NCBI RefSeq assembly: GCF_013055795.1
Contig: NZ_JABETO010000052.1
Span: 2,040 to 34,446 of the forward strand
Direction: 5' to 3'
From: Streptomyces sp. I05A-00742
Lineage (GTDB): Bacteria; Actinomycetota; Actinomycetes; Streptomycetales; Streptomycetaceae
DNA length: 32,407 bases
Position numbers and translations under genes: made by a program. Positions 24,782 to 32,279 of the stretch are shown here, piece by piece. The notes under the pieces are model-generated. The model saw only the letters and a list, made by a program, of their open reading frames with translations. It was not told the DNA's origin and did not search any database. How positions within the stretch are numbered: position 1 is the first letter of the stretch; each line of letters opens with the position of its first letter.

Positions 24782-25825
24782 ATGAGCACCACCCGCACCA
24801 CCGTACTGTCCCGTCGCGGCCTCCTCACTGCGGGTGGCGCCCTCGGCGTCGGCGCCCTCCTCGCCGCATGCGGTGGCGGCTCATCGGACTCGTCGGGCTC
24901 CTCGGATTCCAACGGTGGTTCGGGCGGTTCGGGCAAGGGCCCGTGGACCTTCAAGGACGACCGCGGCACCACCGCCAAGTCCGACAGCACCCCCAAGCGC
25001 GTCGTCGCCTTCACCGGCACGGCCGCCGCCCTCCACGACTTCGGCGTCGAGTGCGTCGGCGTCTTCGGCCCGACCACGCTCAAGAACGGCAAGCCCGACC
25101 CGCAGGCCGGCGATCTCGACGTCACCAAGGTGACCGTCCTCGGCAACACCTGGGGCGAGTTCAGCGTCGAGAAGTACGCGAGGCTCAACCCCGACCTGCT
25201 CGTCACCAACATGTTCGAGCCCGACGCGCTCTGGTACGTGCCCGACGACAGCAAGAAGAAGATCCTGGGCCTCGCCCCCAGCGTCGGCCTCACCTCGGCC
25301 CGTGTCTCCATGCTGAAGCCCATCGAGCGCTACGCCGAACTGGCCGCCTCCCTCGGCGCCGACCTCAAGGCGAAGAAGGTCGCCGATGCCAAGGCCCGCT
25401 TCGAGAAGGCCGCCGAGACCCTGCGCCGGACCGCCAAGTCCCACCGCGTCAAGGTCATGGCCGCCTCCGGCAGCGCCGACCTCTTCTACGTCTCCAACCC
25501 GGCCGTCAACGCCGACCTCATGTACTTCCGCGAGCTCGGCGTGGACTTCGTCGTCCCCCAGAAGCTCGACAAGGGCGGCTACTTCGAGAGCCTGAGCTGG
25601 GAGAACGCCAACAAGTACGAGGCCGACCTGATCATCCTGGACAGCCGCACCTCCGCCCTCCAGCCCAAGGACCTGGAGTCCAAGCCGACCTGGGCCAAGC
25701 TGCCCGCCGTCGCGGCCGGCCAGGTCAGCCCCTGGCTCAGCGAACCGCGCTTCTCCTACGCGGGCTGCGCGCCGCTCCTGGAGAACCTCGCCGCCGCCAT
25801 CGAGAAGGCGAAGAAGCTCTCGTGA
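24782..25825 (+). CDS. Iron-siderophore-binding lipoprotein (Tat-type signal)
   Basis: 347 aa. The N-terminus has a twin-arginine motif (SRRGLLTAGG), a hydrophobic stretch and the lipobox LLAAC, so the folded protein is probably exported by Tat and lipid-anchored outside the membrane. A Ser/Gly-rich linker follows, then a class III (FhuD/BtuF-like) periplasmic-binding fold: PKRVVAFTGTAAALHDFGVE, NPDLLVTNMF, ADLIILDSRT and the C-terminal AGCAPLLENLAAAIEKA. It would deliver a ferric siderophore, probably hydroxamate or similar, to the permease pair. ATG 24782 has GAGAAG 8 nt upstream. The stop overlaps the next gene's start by 4 bp. Confidence 0.94.
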   Translation: MSTTRTTVLSRRGLLTAGGALGVGALLAACGGGSSDSSGSSDSNGGSGGSGKGPWTFKDDRGTTAKSDSTPKRVVAFTGTAAALHDFGVECVGVFGPTTLKNGKPDPQAGDLDVTKVTVLGNTWGEFSVEKYARLNPDLLVTNMFEPDALWYVPDDSKKKILGLAPSVGLTSARVSMLKPIERYAELAASLGADLKAKKVADAKARFEKAAETLRRTAKSHRVKVMAASGSADLFYVSNPAVNADLMYFRELGVDFVVPQKLDKGGYFESLSWENANKYEADLIILDSRTSALQPKDLESKPTWAKLPAVAAGQVSPWLSEPRFSYAGCAPLLENLAAAIEKAKKLS

Positions 25826-26658
25826 CCGACCTGCCCTACCGATTCTTCGACGTCCACGTCCTGCGGACCGAGCGGATCAGCCCCGCCCTGATCCGCGTCA
25901 CCCTCGGCGGCGACCGCCTCGGCGACCTCGTCACCGACGGCCGTGACCAGCGCTTCAAGCTGTTCCTGCCGCAGCCCGGCCAGGACGCGCCGCTGCTGCC
26001 CGAACCCCTCGACGAGGGCTGGTACACCCGCTGGCGGGCCGAGGACCCCGCCGTCCGGGCGGTCATGCGCACCTACACCGTGAGCGACTACCGCCGGGAC
26101 CCCGACGGCACCGCCGAACTCGACGTGGACTTCGTCCAGCACGGCGACGACAAGGGTGCCGCCCACGGCGGCCCCGCCTCCCACTGGTCCCGCACCACCC
26201 GCCCCGGCGACCGGGCCGCCGTCCTCGCCCCCGTCGTCGAGAACAACGGCGGCACCGACTACCAGCCCCCGGCCGGCACCGACTGGACCCTCATCACCGG
26301 CGACGAGTCCGCCCTCCCGGCCGTCGCCGGCATCCTCGCCTGGCTGCCCGCCGGCATGCCCGCCAAGGTCTGGATCGAAGTCCCCCACCCCGACGACATC
26401 CGCCCCCTCCCCACCGCCGCCGACGCCCACATCACCTGGCTCGTCCGCGACACCGACACCCCCGTCCTCGACACCCTCCGCACCGCCGACCTGCCCCCCG
26501 GCACTCCCTACGCCTGGATCGCCGGCGAGGCGGGCACGGTCCGCGAACTCCGCCGCCACCTGGTGAACGAGCGGGGGATCGACCGCAAGGCGGTCACGTT
26601 CACGGGCTACTGGCGAAAGGGCAAGACGGAGGAACAGCTACTGGAAGAACTGGGCTGA
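25822..26658 (+). CDS. Siderophore-interacting flavoprotein (SIP/ViuB family)
   Basis: 278 aa. Cytoplasmic ferric-siderophore reductase that releases iron as Fe2+ from the imported complex using FAD and NAD(P)H or ferredoxin. FAD-binding motif RTYTVSDY (83-90), GDESALPA (160-167) and the C-terminal GEAGTVRELRRHL and TFTGYWRKGKTEE match the family. GTG 25822 overlaps the stop of the binding-protein gene (GTGA), so the two are co-translated. With the divergent permease/ATPase genes it completes an import-and-release pathway. No siderophore biosynthesis gene is in the window, so the ligand could be made elsewhere or taken from other organisms. Confidence 0.95.
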   Translation: MTDLPYRFFDVHVLRTERISPALIRVTLGGDRLGDLVTDGRDQRFKLFLPQPGQDAPLLPEPLDEGWYTRWRAEDPAVRAVMRTYTVSDYRRDPDGTAELDVDFVQHGDDKGAAHGGPASHWSRTTRPGDRAAVLAPVVENNGGTDYQPPAGTDWTLITGDESALPAVAGILAWLPAGMPAKVWIEVPHPDDIRPLPTAADAHITWLVRDTDTPVLDTLRTADLPPGTPYAWIAGEAGTVRELRRHLVNERGIDRKAVTFTGYWRKGKTEEQLLEELG

Positions 26659-26662
26659 GCGA

Positions 26663-26830
26663 CAGCCCGTCCGGCGCTTGAGGACAGCGCGCGCAGCGCG
26701 CTTCGGGGGGCACGGGGAGGCCGGTCCGCCCCACACAGCCCGTCCGGCGCTTGAAGACAGGCGGCGCAGCCGCCTCCCGGGGTCCGGGGCAGGGCCCCGG
26801 GAAACGGTGAAAGGGTGGGACCGGGGCTCC
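26663..26830. repeat. Two direct copies of the convergent-end hairpin repeat
   Basis: The first copy starts at 26663 (CAGCCCGTCCGGCG, hairpin A CGCGC-GCA-GCGCG) and lacks the tail. The second starts at 26736 (same block, hairpin A GCGGC-GCA-GCCGC, hairpin B CCGGGGC-AGG-GCCCCGG, tail GGGAAACGGTGAAAGGGTGGG). Just upstream GGGCTG-AGCGA-CAGCCC makes a small hairpin across the SIP stop codon. Together they fill the gap between the SIP and HAD genes. Confidence 0.92.
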
Positions 26831-26831
26831 C

Positions 26832-27860
26832 CTACCAGCCCAACCGCCCCAGCGCCTCACTCGCATCCGCTCCACACACCCCGTCCCCCGCCGCCGTCCA
26901 CGCGGCAGCACACAACGCCCGCAGTCCATCAATCCGCTCCCCGTCCCCGCCGAGGACGAGCCGCCCATCGCTCACGGCCGCCGTCCACCCCCCGCACAGG
27001 AACCCCCCGTCCGCCAGGGAAACAGCAGGCTGCACCTCCAACAACCCCCGCAAATCCTCCGCCACATACGTAGCCCGATGCTCAGGCCGCGCCGCCACCG
27101 CCTCCGCCGCCGTAGTCACCCCCGTCAACACCAACAGCGAGTCCACCCCACCCGCATACGCCCCCTCAATATCCGTATCGAGCCGGTCCCCGACCACCAG
27201 CGGCCGCTCGGCCCCCGTCCGCAGCACCGTCTCACGGTGCATCGGTGGCAGCGGCTTCCCCGCCACCTGAGGCACCCTCCCCGTGGCGATCTTCACGACC
27301 TCCACGGCAGCCCCATTGCCGGGCGCGATCCCACGCCCACTCGGAATCGTCAGGTCCGTATTGGAGGCGAACCACGGCAGCCCGCGCGCCACCGCGTACG
27401 ACGCCTCCATCAGCCGCGACCACGGCATGTCCGGCCCGCCGTACCCCTGGGCCACAGCGGCCGGATCGTCGTCCACGGAATCCACCGGCACCAGCCCACG
27501 CTCACGCAGCGCCACCCGCAGCCCCTCGGCGCCGATCACCAGGACCCGCGACCCCGCCGGCAGCTGCTCCGCTATCAGCCGGGACACCGCCTGCGCCGAG
27601 TTGATCACGTCCCCGGGAGCGGCCGGGATGCCCAGCTCGGTCAGATGCCCGGCCACCACCTCCGGCGTCCGGGCCGCGTTGTTCGTGACATACGCGAGGT
27701 GCATTCCGCCCTTCCGCGCCGCCTCCAGCGACCCGACGGCGTGCGGGATGGCCTCACCCCCGGCATAGACCACCCCGTCGAGATCCAGCAAGGCCGTGTC
27801 GTACGCCTCACTCAGCCGCCGCTCGCTGCCGTCGGGCCGGGTCCGGACGCTCTCGTTCAT
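26832..27860 (-). CDS. HAD-superfamily phosphatase (NagD/phosphoglycolate-phosphatase type)
   Basis: 342 aa. Motif I DLDGVVY (26-32, nucleophile Asp26), motif II VTNNAART, and motif III/IV VVGDRLDTDIEGAYAGG place it in the class IIA HAD phosphatases (NagD, p-nitrophenyl phosphatase, 2-phosphoglycolate phosphatase). The last 80 residues (RGLLEVQPAVSLADGG to EALGRLGW) are an extra C-terminal domain seen in the actinobacterial proteins; the M. tuberculosis counterpart beside tlyA (Rv1692) has been reported as a glycerol-3-phosphate phosphatase. ATG 27860 has AAGGAG about 10 nt upstream; ATG 27902 in the same frame lacks one. Cytoplasmic. Divergent from the DUF1015 gene. Confidence 0.93.
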   Translation of the reverse strand: MNESVRTRPDGSERRLSEAYDTALLDLDGVVYAGGEAIPHAVGSLEAARKGGMHLAYVTNNAARTPEVVAGHLTELGIPAAPGDVINSAQAVSRLIAEQLPAGSRVLVIGAEGLRVALRERGLVPVDSVDDDPAAVAQGYGGPDMPWSRLMEASYAVARGLPWFASNTDLTIPSGRGIAPGNGAAVEVVKIATGRVPQVAGKPLPPMHRETVLRTGAERPLVVGDRLDTDIEGAYAGGVDSLLVLTGVTTAAEAVAARPEHRATYVAEDLRGLLEVQPAVSLADGGFLCGGWTAAVSDGRLVLGGDGERIDGLRALCAAAWTAAGDGVCGADASEALGRLGW

Positions 27861-27901
27861 ACGGAGTTCTCTCCTTGTGCTCTTCGTCTCTGTCTCGATC
27901 A

Positions 27902-27929
27902 TTGCTCATCCGGCCACGGGACATAACAT
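27902..27929 (+). promoter_or_regulatory. Candidate promoter of the DUF1015 gene (leaderless)
   Basis: TTGCTC (27902-27907), 16 nt, TAACAT (27924-27929), then 6 nt to ATG 27936. No Shine-Dalgarno sequence. This is the best-formed of the leaderless promoters in the window because a -35 is also visible. Confidence 0.55.
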
Positions 27930-27935
27930 TTACTG

Positions 27936-29225
27936 ATGAGCACTCCGGACTCCGCGGGGCAAGGTCTCCGACTCGCCCCTTTCCGAGGACTGCGCTACGT
28001 CCCCGAGCGAGTCGGCAGCCTCGCGGCCGTGACATCGCCACCGTACGACGTCGTCGTCCGGCCCGACGGGCTGCGCCACCTGGAGACCGCCGATCCGCAC
28101 AACATCGTCCGGCTGATCCTCCCGCAGGCCGCCACCGCCGCCGGCCGGCACCGCCGCGCCGCCGACACCCTGCGCCGCTGGCAGGACGAGCACATCCTCG
28201 CCCCGGACCCGGAACCCGCGCTCTACGTGTACGAGCAGCGCGGCGACGGCATACTCCAGCGCGGCCTCATCGGCGCGCTGCGCCTCACACCGCGCGAGGA
28301 GGGTGTGGTCCTCCCCCACGAGGACGTCATGCCGCACATCGTCGAGGACCGCGCCGCCCTGATGCGGGACACCGGCGCCAACCTGGAGCCCCTGCTCTTC
28401 GCCTACCGGGGCAACGGCACCACCACCGGCGCCGCCGCCGTCATCGAACGCGTCATCACGACGACCCCGCTGCTCTCCACCACGACCGACGACGGCTTCG
28501 CCCACCGCCTCTGGTCCGTGACGGCCGCCGACGACCTGGCCCGCATCGGCGACGACCTCTCCCGCCGCCAGGCCCTCATCGCCGACGGCCACCACCGCTG
28601 GGCCACCTACCTGCGCCTCCGCTCCGAGCAACCGGCACCGGGCCCCTGGGACTTCGGCCTCGTCCTCCTCGTGGACACCGCCCGCTACCCGCTGCGCGTC
28701 CGGGCCATCCACCGGCTGCTCCACCGGCTCCCGGTCGCGGACGCGCTGACCGCCCTGGGCGACGCGTTCCGCGTCCGCACCCTCGGCGGCCCGCTGCCGA
28801 CGGCCCTGGAGGCACTGGCCGACACCTCCGCCGCCGACGAGCACGGCAACGCCTTCCTGCTCGCCGGGGACGGCCGCTTCCACCTCGTCGACCGCCCGGA
28901 CCCGGGCCTGCTCGCCCGCACGGTCCCGGCCGACCGGCCGCGGGCCTGGCGCGAGCTCGACGCCACCGTCCTGCACTCGGTGCTGCTGGAACACGTGTGG
29001 CGGGTCAGCGACGACCCGGAGCACATCGGCTACATCCACGAGGCGGCCGCCGCGGTCCGCCAGGCGGAGCGGCACGGCGGCACGGCCGTCCTGATGCATC
29101 CCGTCCGCGAGGAAGTGGTACGGGAACTCGCCGCCCAGGGCGTCACGATGCCGCGCAAGTCCACGTCCTTCGGACCGAAGCCGGCGACCGGCCTGGTACT
29201 GCGGAGCCTCACCCTGGACGACTGA
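27936..29225 (+). CDS. DUF1015 family protein
   Basis: 429 aa, single DUF1015 domain of unknown function. Family segments: LRLAPFRGLRY at the N-terminus, SPPYDVV (34-40), DPHNIVRLILP, ALYVYEQ, VLPHEDVMP and IADGHHRWATYLRLR, whose conserved Asp/His/His could bind metal or form an active site. The C-terminus ends with MPRKSTSFGPKPATGLVLRSL. Cytoplasmic; no signal or membrane segment. It is commonly found in bacteria, including those making unusual serine derivatives, but no biochemical role can be read here. ATG 27936 is likely leaderless. Convergent with the TPR gene across a 77-bp gap. Confidence 0.93.
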   Translation: MSTPDSAGQGLRLAPFRGLRYVPERVGSLAAVTSPPYDVVVRPDGLRHLETADPHNIVRLILPQAATAAGRHRRAADTLRRWQDEHILAPDPEPALYVYEQRGDGILQRGLIGALRLTPREEGVVLPHEDVMPHIVEDRAALMRDTGANLEPLLFAYRGNGTTTGAAAVIERVITTTPLLSTTTDDGFAHRLWSVTAADDLARIGDDLSRRQALIADGHHRWATYLRLRSEQPAPGPWDFGLVLLVDTARYPLRVRAIHRLLHRLPVADALTALGDAFRVRTLGGPLPTALEALADTSAADEHGNAFLLAGDGRFHLVDRPDPGLLARTVPADRPRAWRELDATVLHSVLLEHVWRVSDDPEHIGYIHEAAAAVRQAERHGGTAVLMHPVREEVVRELAAQGVTMPRKSTSFGPKPATGLVLRSLTLDD

Positions 29226-29234
29226 CGGCGTCCG

Positions 29235-29286
29235 GACATGACGGTGGGGCGGGAACCCGTACGGGTTCCCGCCCCACCGTCATGTC
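29235..29286. terminator. 52-bp perfect palindrome, bidirectional terminator
   Basis: Positions 29235-29260 and 29261-29286 are exact reverse complements with no spacer, so the DNA is a perfect 52-bp palindrome centred at 29260/29261 (core CCCGTACGGG). It lies 9 bases after the DUF1015 stop and 16 bases before the TPR stop on the other strand. As RNA it forms a GC-rich hairpin from either strand; neither side has a strong T-tail. Confidence 0.95.
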
Positions 29287-29302
29287 ATCGGCCTACCGGG
29301 CG

Positions 29303-31924
29303 TCAGCCCTTGTCGCCGGACTCCTCGGGCTTGCCGACCGCGTCCGCCGCGTCCTGCTCCTTCGCCTCCGGCTCCCCGGCCTCGTCCGCCTCCTCGACCT
29401 CCGCGTCCTCGACGACGGCGTCCTCGGTGTCCTTGGCGTCCTCGACCTCTTCGATCTCGGCCAGGGCGTCGGTGAACTCGACGCCGTCCAGCTCGGCGAG
29501 CCGGTCGGAGGCGTTGGTCGTCCCGCCCTGGTCCGCCTCCAGCGCCTTGGCGAACCACTCGCGCGCCTCGGCCTCACGGCCGACGTCGAGCAGCGCGTCC
29601 GCGTACGCGTACCGCAGGCGCGCGGTCCACGGCTGGACGGAGTTCGACGCGAGCTCGGAGCTCTGCAGCGTGACGACGGCCGCCTCTGCCTGCCCCATGT
29701 CCTTGCGGGCACCGGCCGCCACCAGGCGCATCTCCACCTGGCCGGCCTTGTCGAGCTTCTGCACCTCGGGCTCACCGGCCATGGCCAGCGCCCGCTCCGG
29801 ACGGCCCATGCCGCGCTCGCAGTCCGCCATGACGGGCCACAGCTCGACCGAACCGGTCATCCGGCGCGCGGCCCGGAACTCGGCCAGCGCCTCCGAGTAC
29901 TTGGCCGTCGCGTACGAGGCGAAGCCGGCCGCCTCACGGACGGCCGCCACGCGCGAGGCGAGCCGCAGCGCGACCCGGGAGTACCCGTACGCCTGCTCCG
30001 GGTCCTCGTCCAGCAGCTTGGCCACCATCACGAGGTTCCGCGCCACGTCCTCCGCGAGCGTCTTCGGCAGGCTCATGAGCTCCTGCCGCACATCCGCGTC
30101 GATCTCCTCACCCGTCACATCGTCCGGGATCGGCAGCCGCTTCACCGGCTCCCGCTCACCCCGGTCCCGGTCACGCTCCCGGTCGTCCCGGTGCCCGTAC
30201 CCACCACGCGAACGGTCGTCCCGCCCGCGGTAGCCGCCACCCTGCCGGTCCCGGTCGTCACGGCGCCCGTAGCCACCGCCACCGGCGGGACGGCCACCGC
30301 GGTCGTCACGCCGGTCGTCACGGCGAAAACCGCCACGGTCATCGTCCCGACGCGGACCACGGTCATCCCGCCGGTCGTCGCGACGGAAGGACGGACGGTC
30401 ATCACGCCCACCGCGGAACCCGCCACGGTCGTCATCACGACGCGGACCACGGTCGTCACGGCGCTCGTCACGGCGGAACCCGCCACGGTTGTCGTCACGG
30501 CGGGGGCCACGGTCATCACGCCGGTCGTCGCGGCGGAAGGGCGGACGCTCGTCACGGCCGCCACGGAACCCGCCACGGTCGTCGTCACGGCGGGGGCCAC
30601 GGTCATCACGCCGGTCGTCGCGGCGGAAGGGCGGACGCTCGTCACGGCCGCCACGGAACCCGCCACGGTCGTCATCACGACGCGGACCACGATCGTCACG
30701 CCGGTCATCACGGCGGTCGTCACGGCGGAAGGGCGGACGGTCATCACGCCCACCGCGGAAACCGCCACGGTCGTCATCACGACGCGGACCGCGGTCATCA
30801 CGGCGGTACGACGGACGGTCGGCGTCACGGCGCTCGTCACGGCGGAACCCATCGCGGTCGTCGTCGCGACGGGGGCCACGGTCATCACGCCGGTCGTCGC
30901 GGCGGAAGGGCGGACGGTCATCACGCCCACCGCGGAAACCGCCACGGTCGTCATCACGACGCGGACCGCGGTCATCACGGCGGTACGACGGACGGTCGGC
31001 GTCACGGCGCTCGTCACGGCGGAACCCACCGCGGTCGTCGTCGCGACGGGGGCCACGGTCATCACGCCGGTCGTCGCGACGGAAGGGCGGACGCTCGTCA
31101 CGGCCGCCCCGGAACCCGCCACGGTCGTCATCACGACGCGGACCGCGGTCATCGCGGCGGTACGACGGACGGTCGGCGTCACGGCGCTCGTCACGGCGGA
31201 ACCCACCGCGGTCGTCGTCGCGACGGGGGCCACGGTCATCACGCCGGTCGTCGCGGCGGAAGGGCGGACGGTCATCACGGCCGCCACGGAACCCACCACG
31301 GTCATCGTCCCGACGCGGACCACGGTCATCGCGACGGTACGACGGACGGTCGGCATCGCGGCGCTCGTCACGGCGGAACCCGCCACGGTCGTCGTCCCGA
31401 CGCGGACCACGGTCATCGCGACGGTACGACGGACGGTCGGCATCGCGGCGCTCGTCACGGCGGAACCCACCACGGTCGTCGTCGCGACGACCGTAACCGC
31501 CCCCGGTGGGACGGCCACCGCGGTCGTCACGGCGCTCGTCACGGCGGAACCCGCCACGGTCGTCGTCCCGACGCGGACCACGGTCATCACGCCGGTCGTC
31601 GCGACGGAAGGGCGGACGCTCGTCACGGCCGCCACGGAACCCACCACGGTCGTCATCACGACGCGGACCACGGTCATCACGCCGGTCATCGCGACGGAAG
31701 GACGGACGGTCGGCATCGCGGCGACCATAACCGCCCCCGGTGGGACGTCCGCCACGGTCGTCACGGCTTCCGCGGTATCCACCACGGTCGTCGTCACGCC
31801 GGCCGTAGCCACCACCGGCAGGGCGGCCGCCCCGGTCATCACGGCGGTCGTCACGGCGGAATCCGCCCCGCGGCCCGCCGTGGCGGTCGCCGCCCGAACG
31901 GTCGTCGGGAGAGTTGGTGGACAT
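29303..31924 (-). CDS. Large Arg/Asp/Gly-repeat protein with C-terminal TPR domain
   Basis: 873 aa. ATG 31924 has AGGAG 8 nt upstream. Residues 1 to about 590 are a low-complexity region of Arg, Asp and Gly with few Phe, Tyr and Pro. Its core DRGPRRDD(D/N)R(G/D)GF occurs 15 times, joined by two linkers, RGGRD(D/E)RPPFRRDDR and RRDERRDADRPSYRRD, which mostly alternate. From about 595 (KRLPIPDDVTGEEIDADVR) a folded domain of TPR-like helix pairs runs to about 820 (YSRVALRLASRVAAVREAAG, YSEALAEFRAARRM, WFAKALEAD). The last 50 residues are very acidic. RGG-rich disorder is known for RNA binding and condensate formation in other proteins; RNA binding here is inference, helped by the position just beside the rRNA operon. 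TPR domains serve protein contacts. No catalytic motif is visible. Confidence 0.93.
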   Translation of the reverse strand: MSTNSPDDRSGGDRHGGPRGGFRRDDRRDDRGGRPAGGGYGRRDDDRGGYRGSRDDRGGRPTGGGYGRRDADRPSFRRDDRRDDRGPRRDDDRGGFRGGRDERPPFRRDDRRDDRGPRRDDDRGGFRRDERRDDRGGRPTGGGYGRRDDDRGGFRRDERRDADRPSYRRDDRGPRRDDDRGGFRRDERRDADRPSYRRDDRGPRRDDDRGGFRGGRDDRPPFRRDDRRDDRGPRRDDDRGGFRRDERRDADRPSYRRDDRGPRRDDDRGGFRGGRDERPPFRRDDRRDDRGPRRDDDRGGFRRDERRDADRPSYRRDDRGPRRDDDRGGFRGGRDDRPPFRRDDRRDDRGPRRDDDRDGFRRDERRDADRPSYRRDDRGPRRDDDRGGFRGGRDDRPPFRRDDRRDDRRDDRGPRRDDDRGGFRGGRDERPPFRRDDRRDDRGPRRDDDRGGFRGGRDERPPFRRDDRRDDRGPRRDDNRGGFRRDERRDDRGPRRDDDRGGFRGGRDDRPSFRRDDRRDDRGPRRDDDRGGFRRDDRRDDRGGRPAGGGGYGRRDDRDRQGGGYRGRDDRSRGGYGHRDDRERDRDRGEREPVKRLPIPDDVTGEEIDADVRQELMSLPKTLAEDVARNLVMVAKLLDEDPEQAYGYSRVALRLASRVAAVREAAGFASYATAKYSEALAEFRAARRMTGSVELWPVMADCERGMGRPERALAMAGEPEVQKLDKAGQVEMRLVAAGARKDMGQAEAAVVTLQSSELASNSVQPWTARLRYAYADALLDVGREAEAREWFAKALEADQGGTTNASDRLAELDGVEFTDALAEIEEVEDAKDTEDAVVEDAEVEEADEAGEPEAKEQDAADAVGKPEESGDKG
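30489..31575. repeat. Higher-order DNA repeat within the RD-repeat gene (177-bp period)
   Basis: The sequence beginning GCGGACC recurs at 30784, 30961, 31138 and 31315, exactly 177 bases apart, and again 87 bases on at 31402. The 177-bp unit is a 90-bp plus an 87-bp half, matching the 30- and 29-residue protein linkers. Copies differ mainly at third codon positions. Because all units are multiples of three and lack stops, long open frames appear on both strands. Confidence 0.9.
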
Positions 31925-31991
31925 CGACGTGACTCCTGTCTTGAGGTACCGCTGTCATTCTCGCGCAGCCGCCCAGCAGATGCGCTTCGAC

Positions 31992-32044
31992 AAAAACAAA
32001 AAGGACCCTTGGTCCCAGCGTGAACGCTGGGACCAAGGGTCCTT
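31992..32044 (-). terminator. rRNA operon terminator
   Basis: Two perfect 20-base arms (32001-32020 and 32025-32044) around a 4-base loop, followed on the minus strand by TTTGTTTTTG. It starts 8 bases after the 5S 3' end. This is a textbook factor-independent terminator. Confidence 0.97.
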
Positions 32045-32052
32045 GAAAGATT

Positions 32053-32171
32053 GTTCGGCGGCGTCCTACTCTCCCACACGGTCCCCCATGCAGTACCATC
32101 GGCGCTGAAAGGCTTAGCTTCCGGGTTCGGAATGTAACCGGGCGTTTCCCTAACGCTATGACCACCGAAAC
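32053..32171 (-). rRNA. rrf: 5S rRNA
   Basis: 119 nt. The minus strand begins GTTTCGGTGGTCATAGCG and ends GACGCCGCCGAAC; the two ends pair. The internal CCGAACCCGGAAGCTAAGCC is the universally conserved loop region of bacterial 5S rRNA (CCGAAC, GAAGCTAAG). It follows 23S rRNA by about 108 bases, as usual in a 16S-23S-5S operon. Confidence 0.96.
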
Positions 32172-32279
32172 CCTATCGGTTTCGAGCGAACAAGCACACT
32201 CTTCAATTAAGTGGTTCTGCTCTTTACCAGCAACTGTTCGTTGCTTCAGAACTAACACAGTGGACGCGAGCAACTGAGG
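32172..32279 (-). other. 23S-5S internal transcribed spacer
   Basis: About 108 bases between the two rRNAs. The flanks of 5S can pair in part (GAAACCGATAGG near the 5' side), consistent with RNA processing. No tRNA is present. Confidence 0.75.

Noticed and set aside
24580..25821. Long plus-strand frame running into the SIP gene through the binding-protein gene
   Set aside because: Arg-rich shifted frame of the binding-protein gene; SIP starts at the GTGA overlap at 25822.
30489..31575. CRISPR or integron-like repeat array
   Set aside because: The repeats are coding, contiguous and explained by the peptide repeat.
27875..32023. Plus-strand open frame of about 1,380 codons opposite the DUF1015/TPR genes
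   Set aside because: It arises because the RD repeats and GC bias leave the antisense frame without stops; it is a Val/Thr-rich repeat with no ribosome binding site and spans two convergent genes, a palindrome and part of another gene.
30142..32079. Minus-strand 645-codon frame in the repeat region
   Set aside because: A shifted frame of the same repeats; it begins inside the rRNA operon and has a low-complexity Val/Thr composition.
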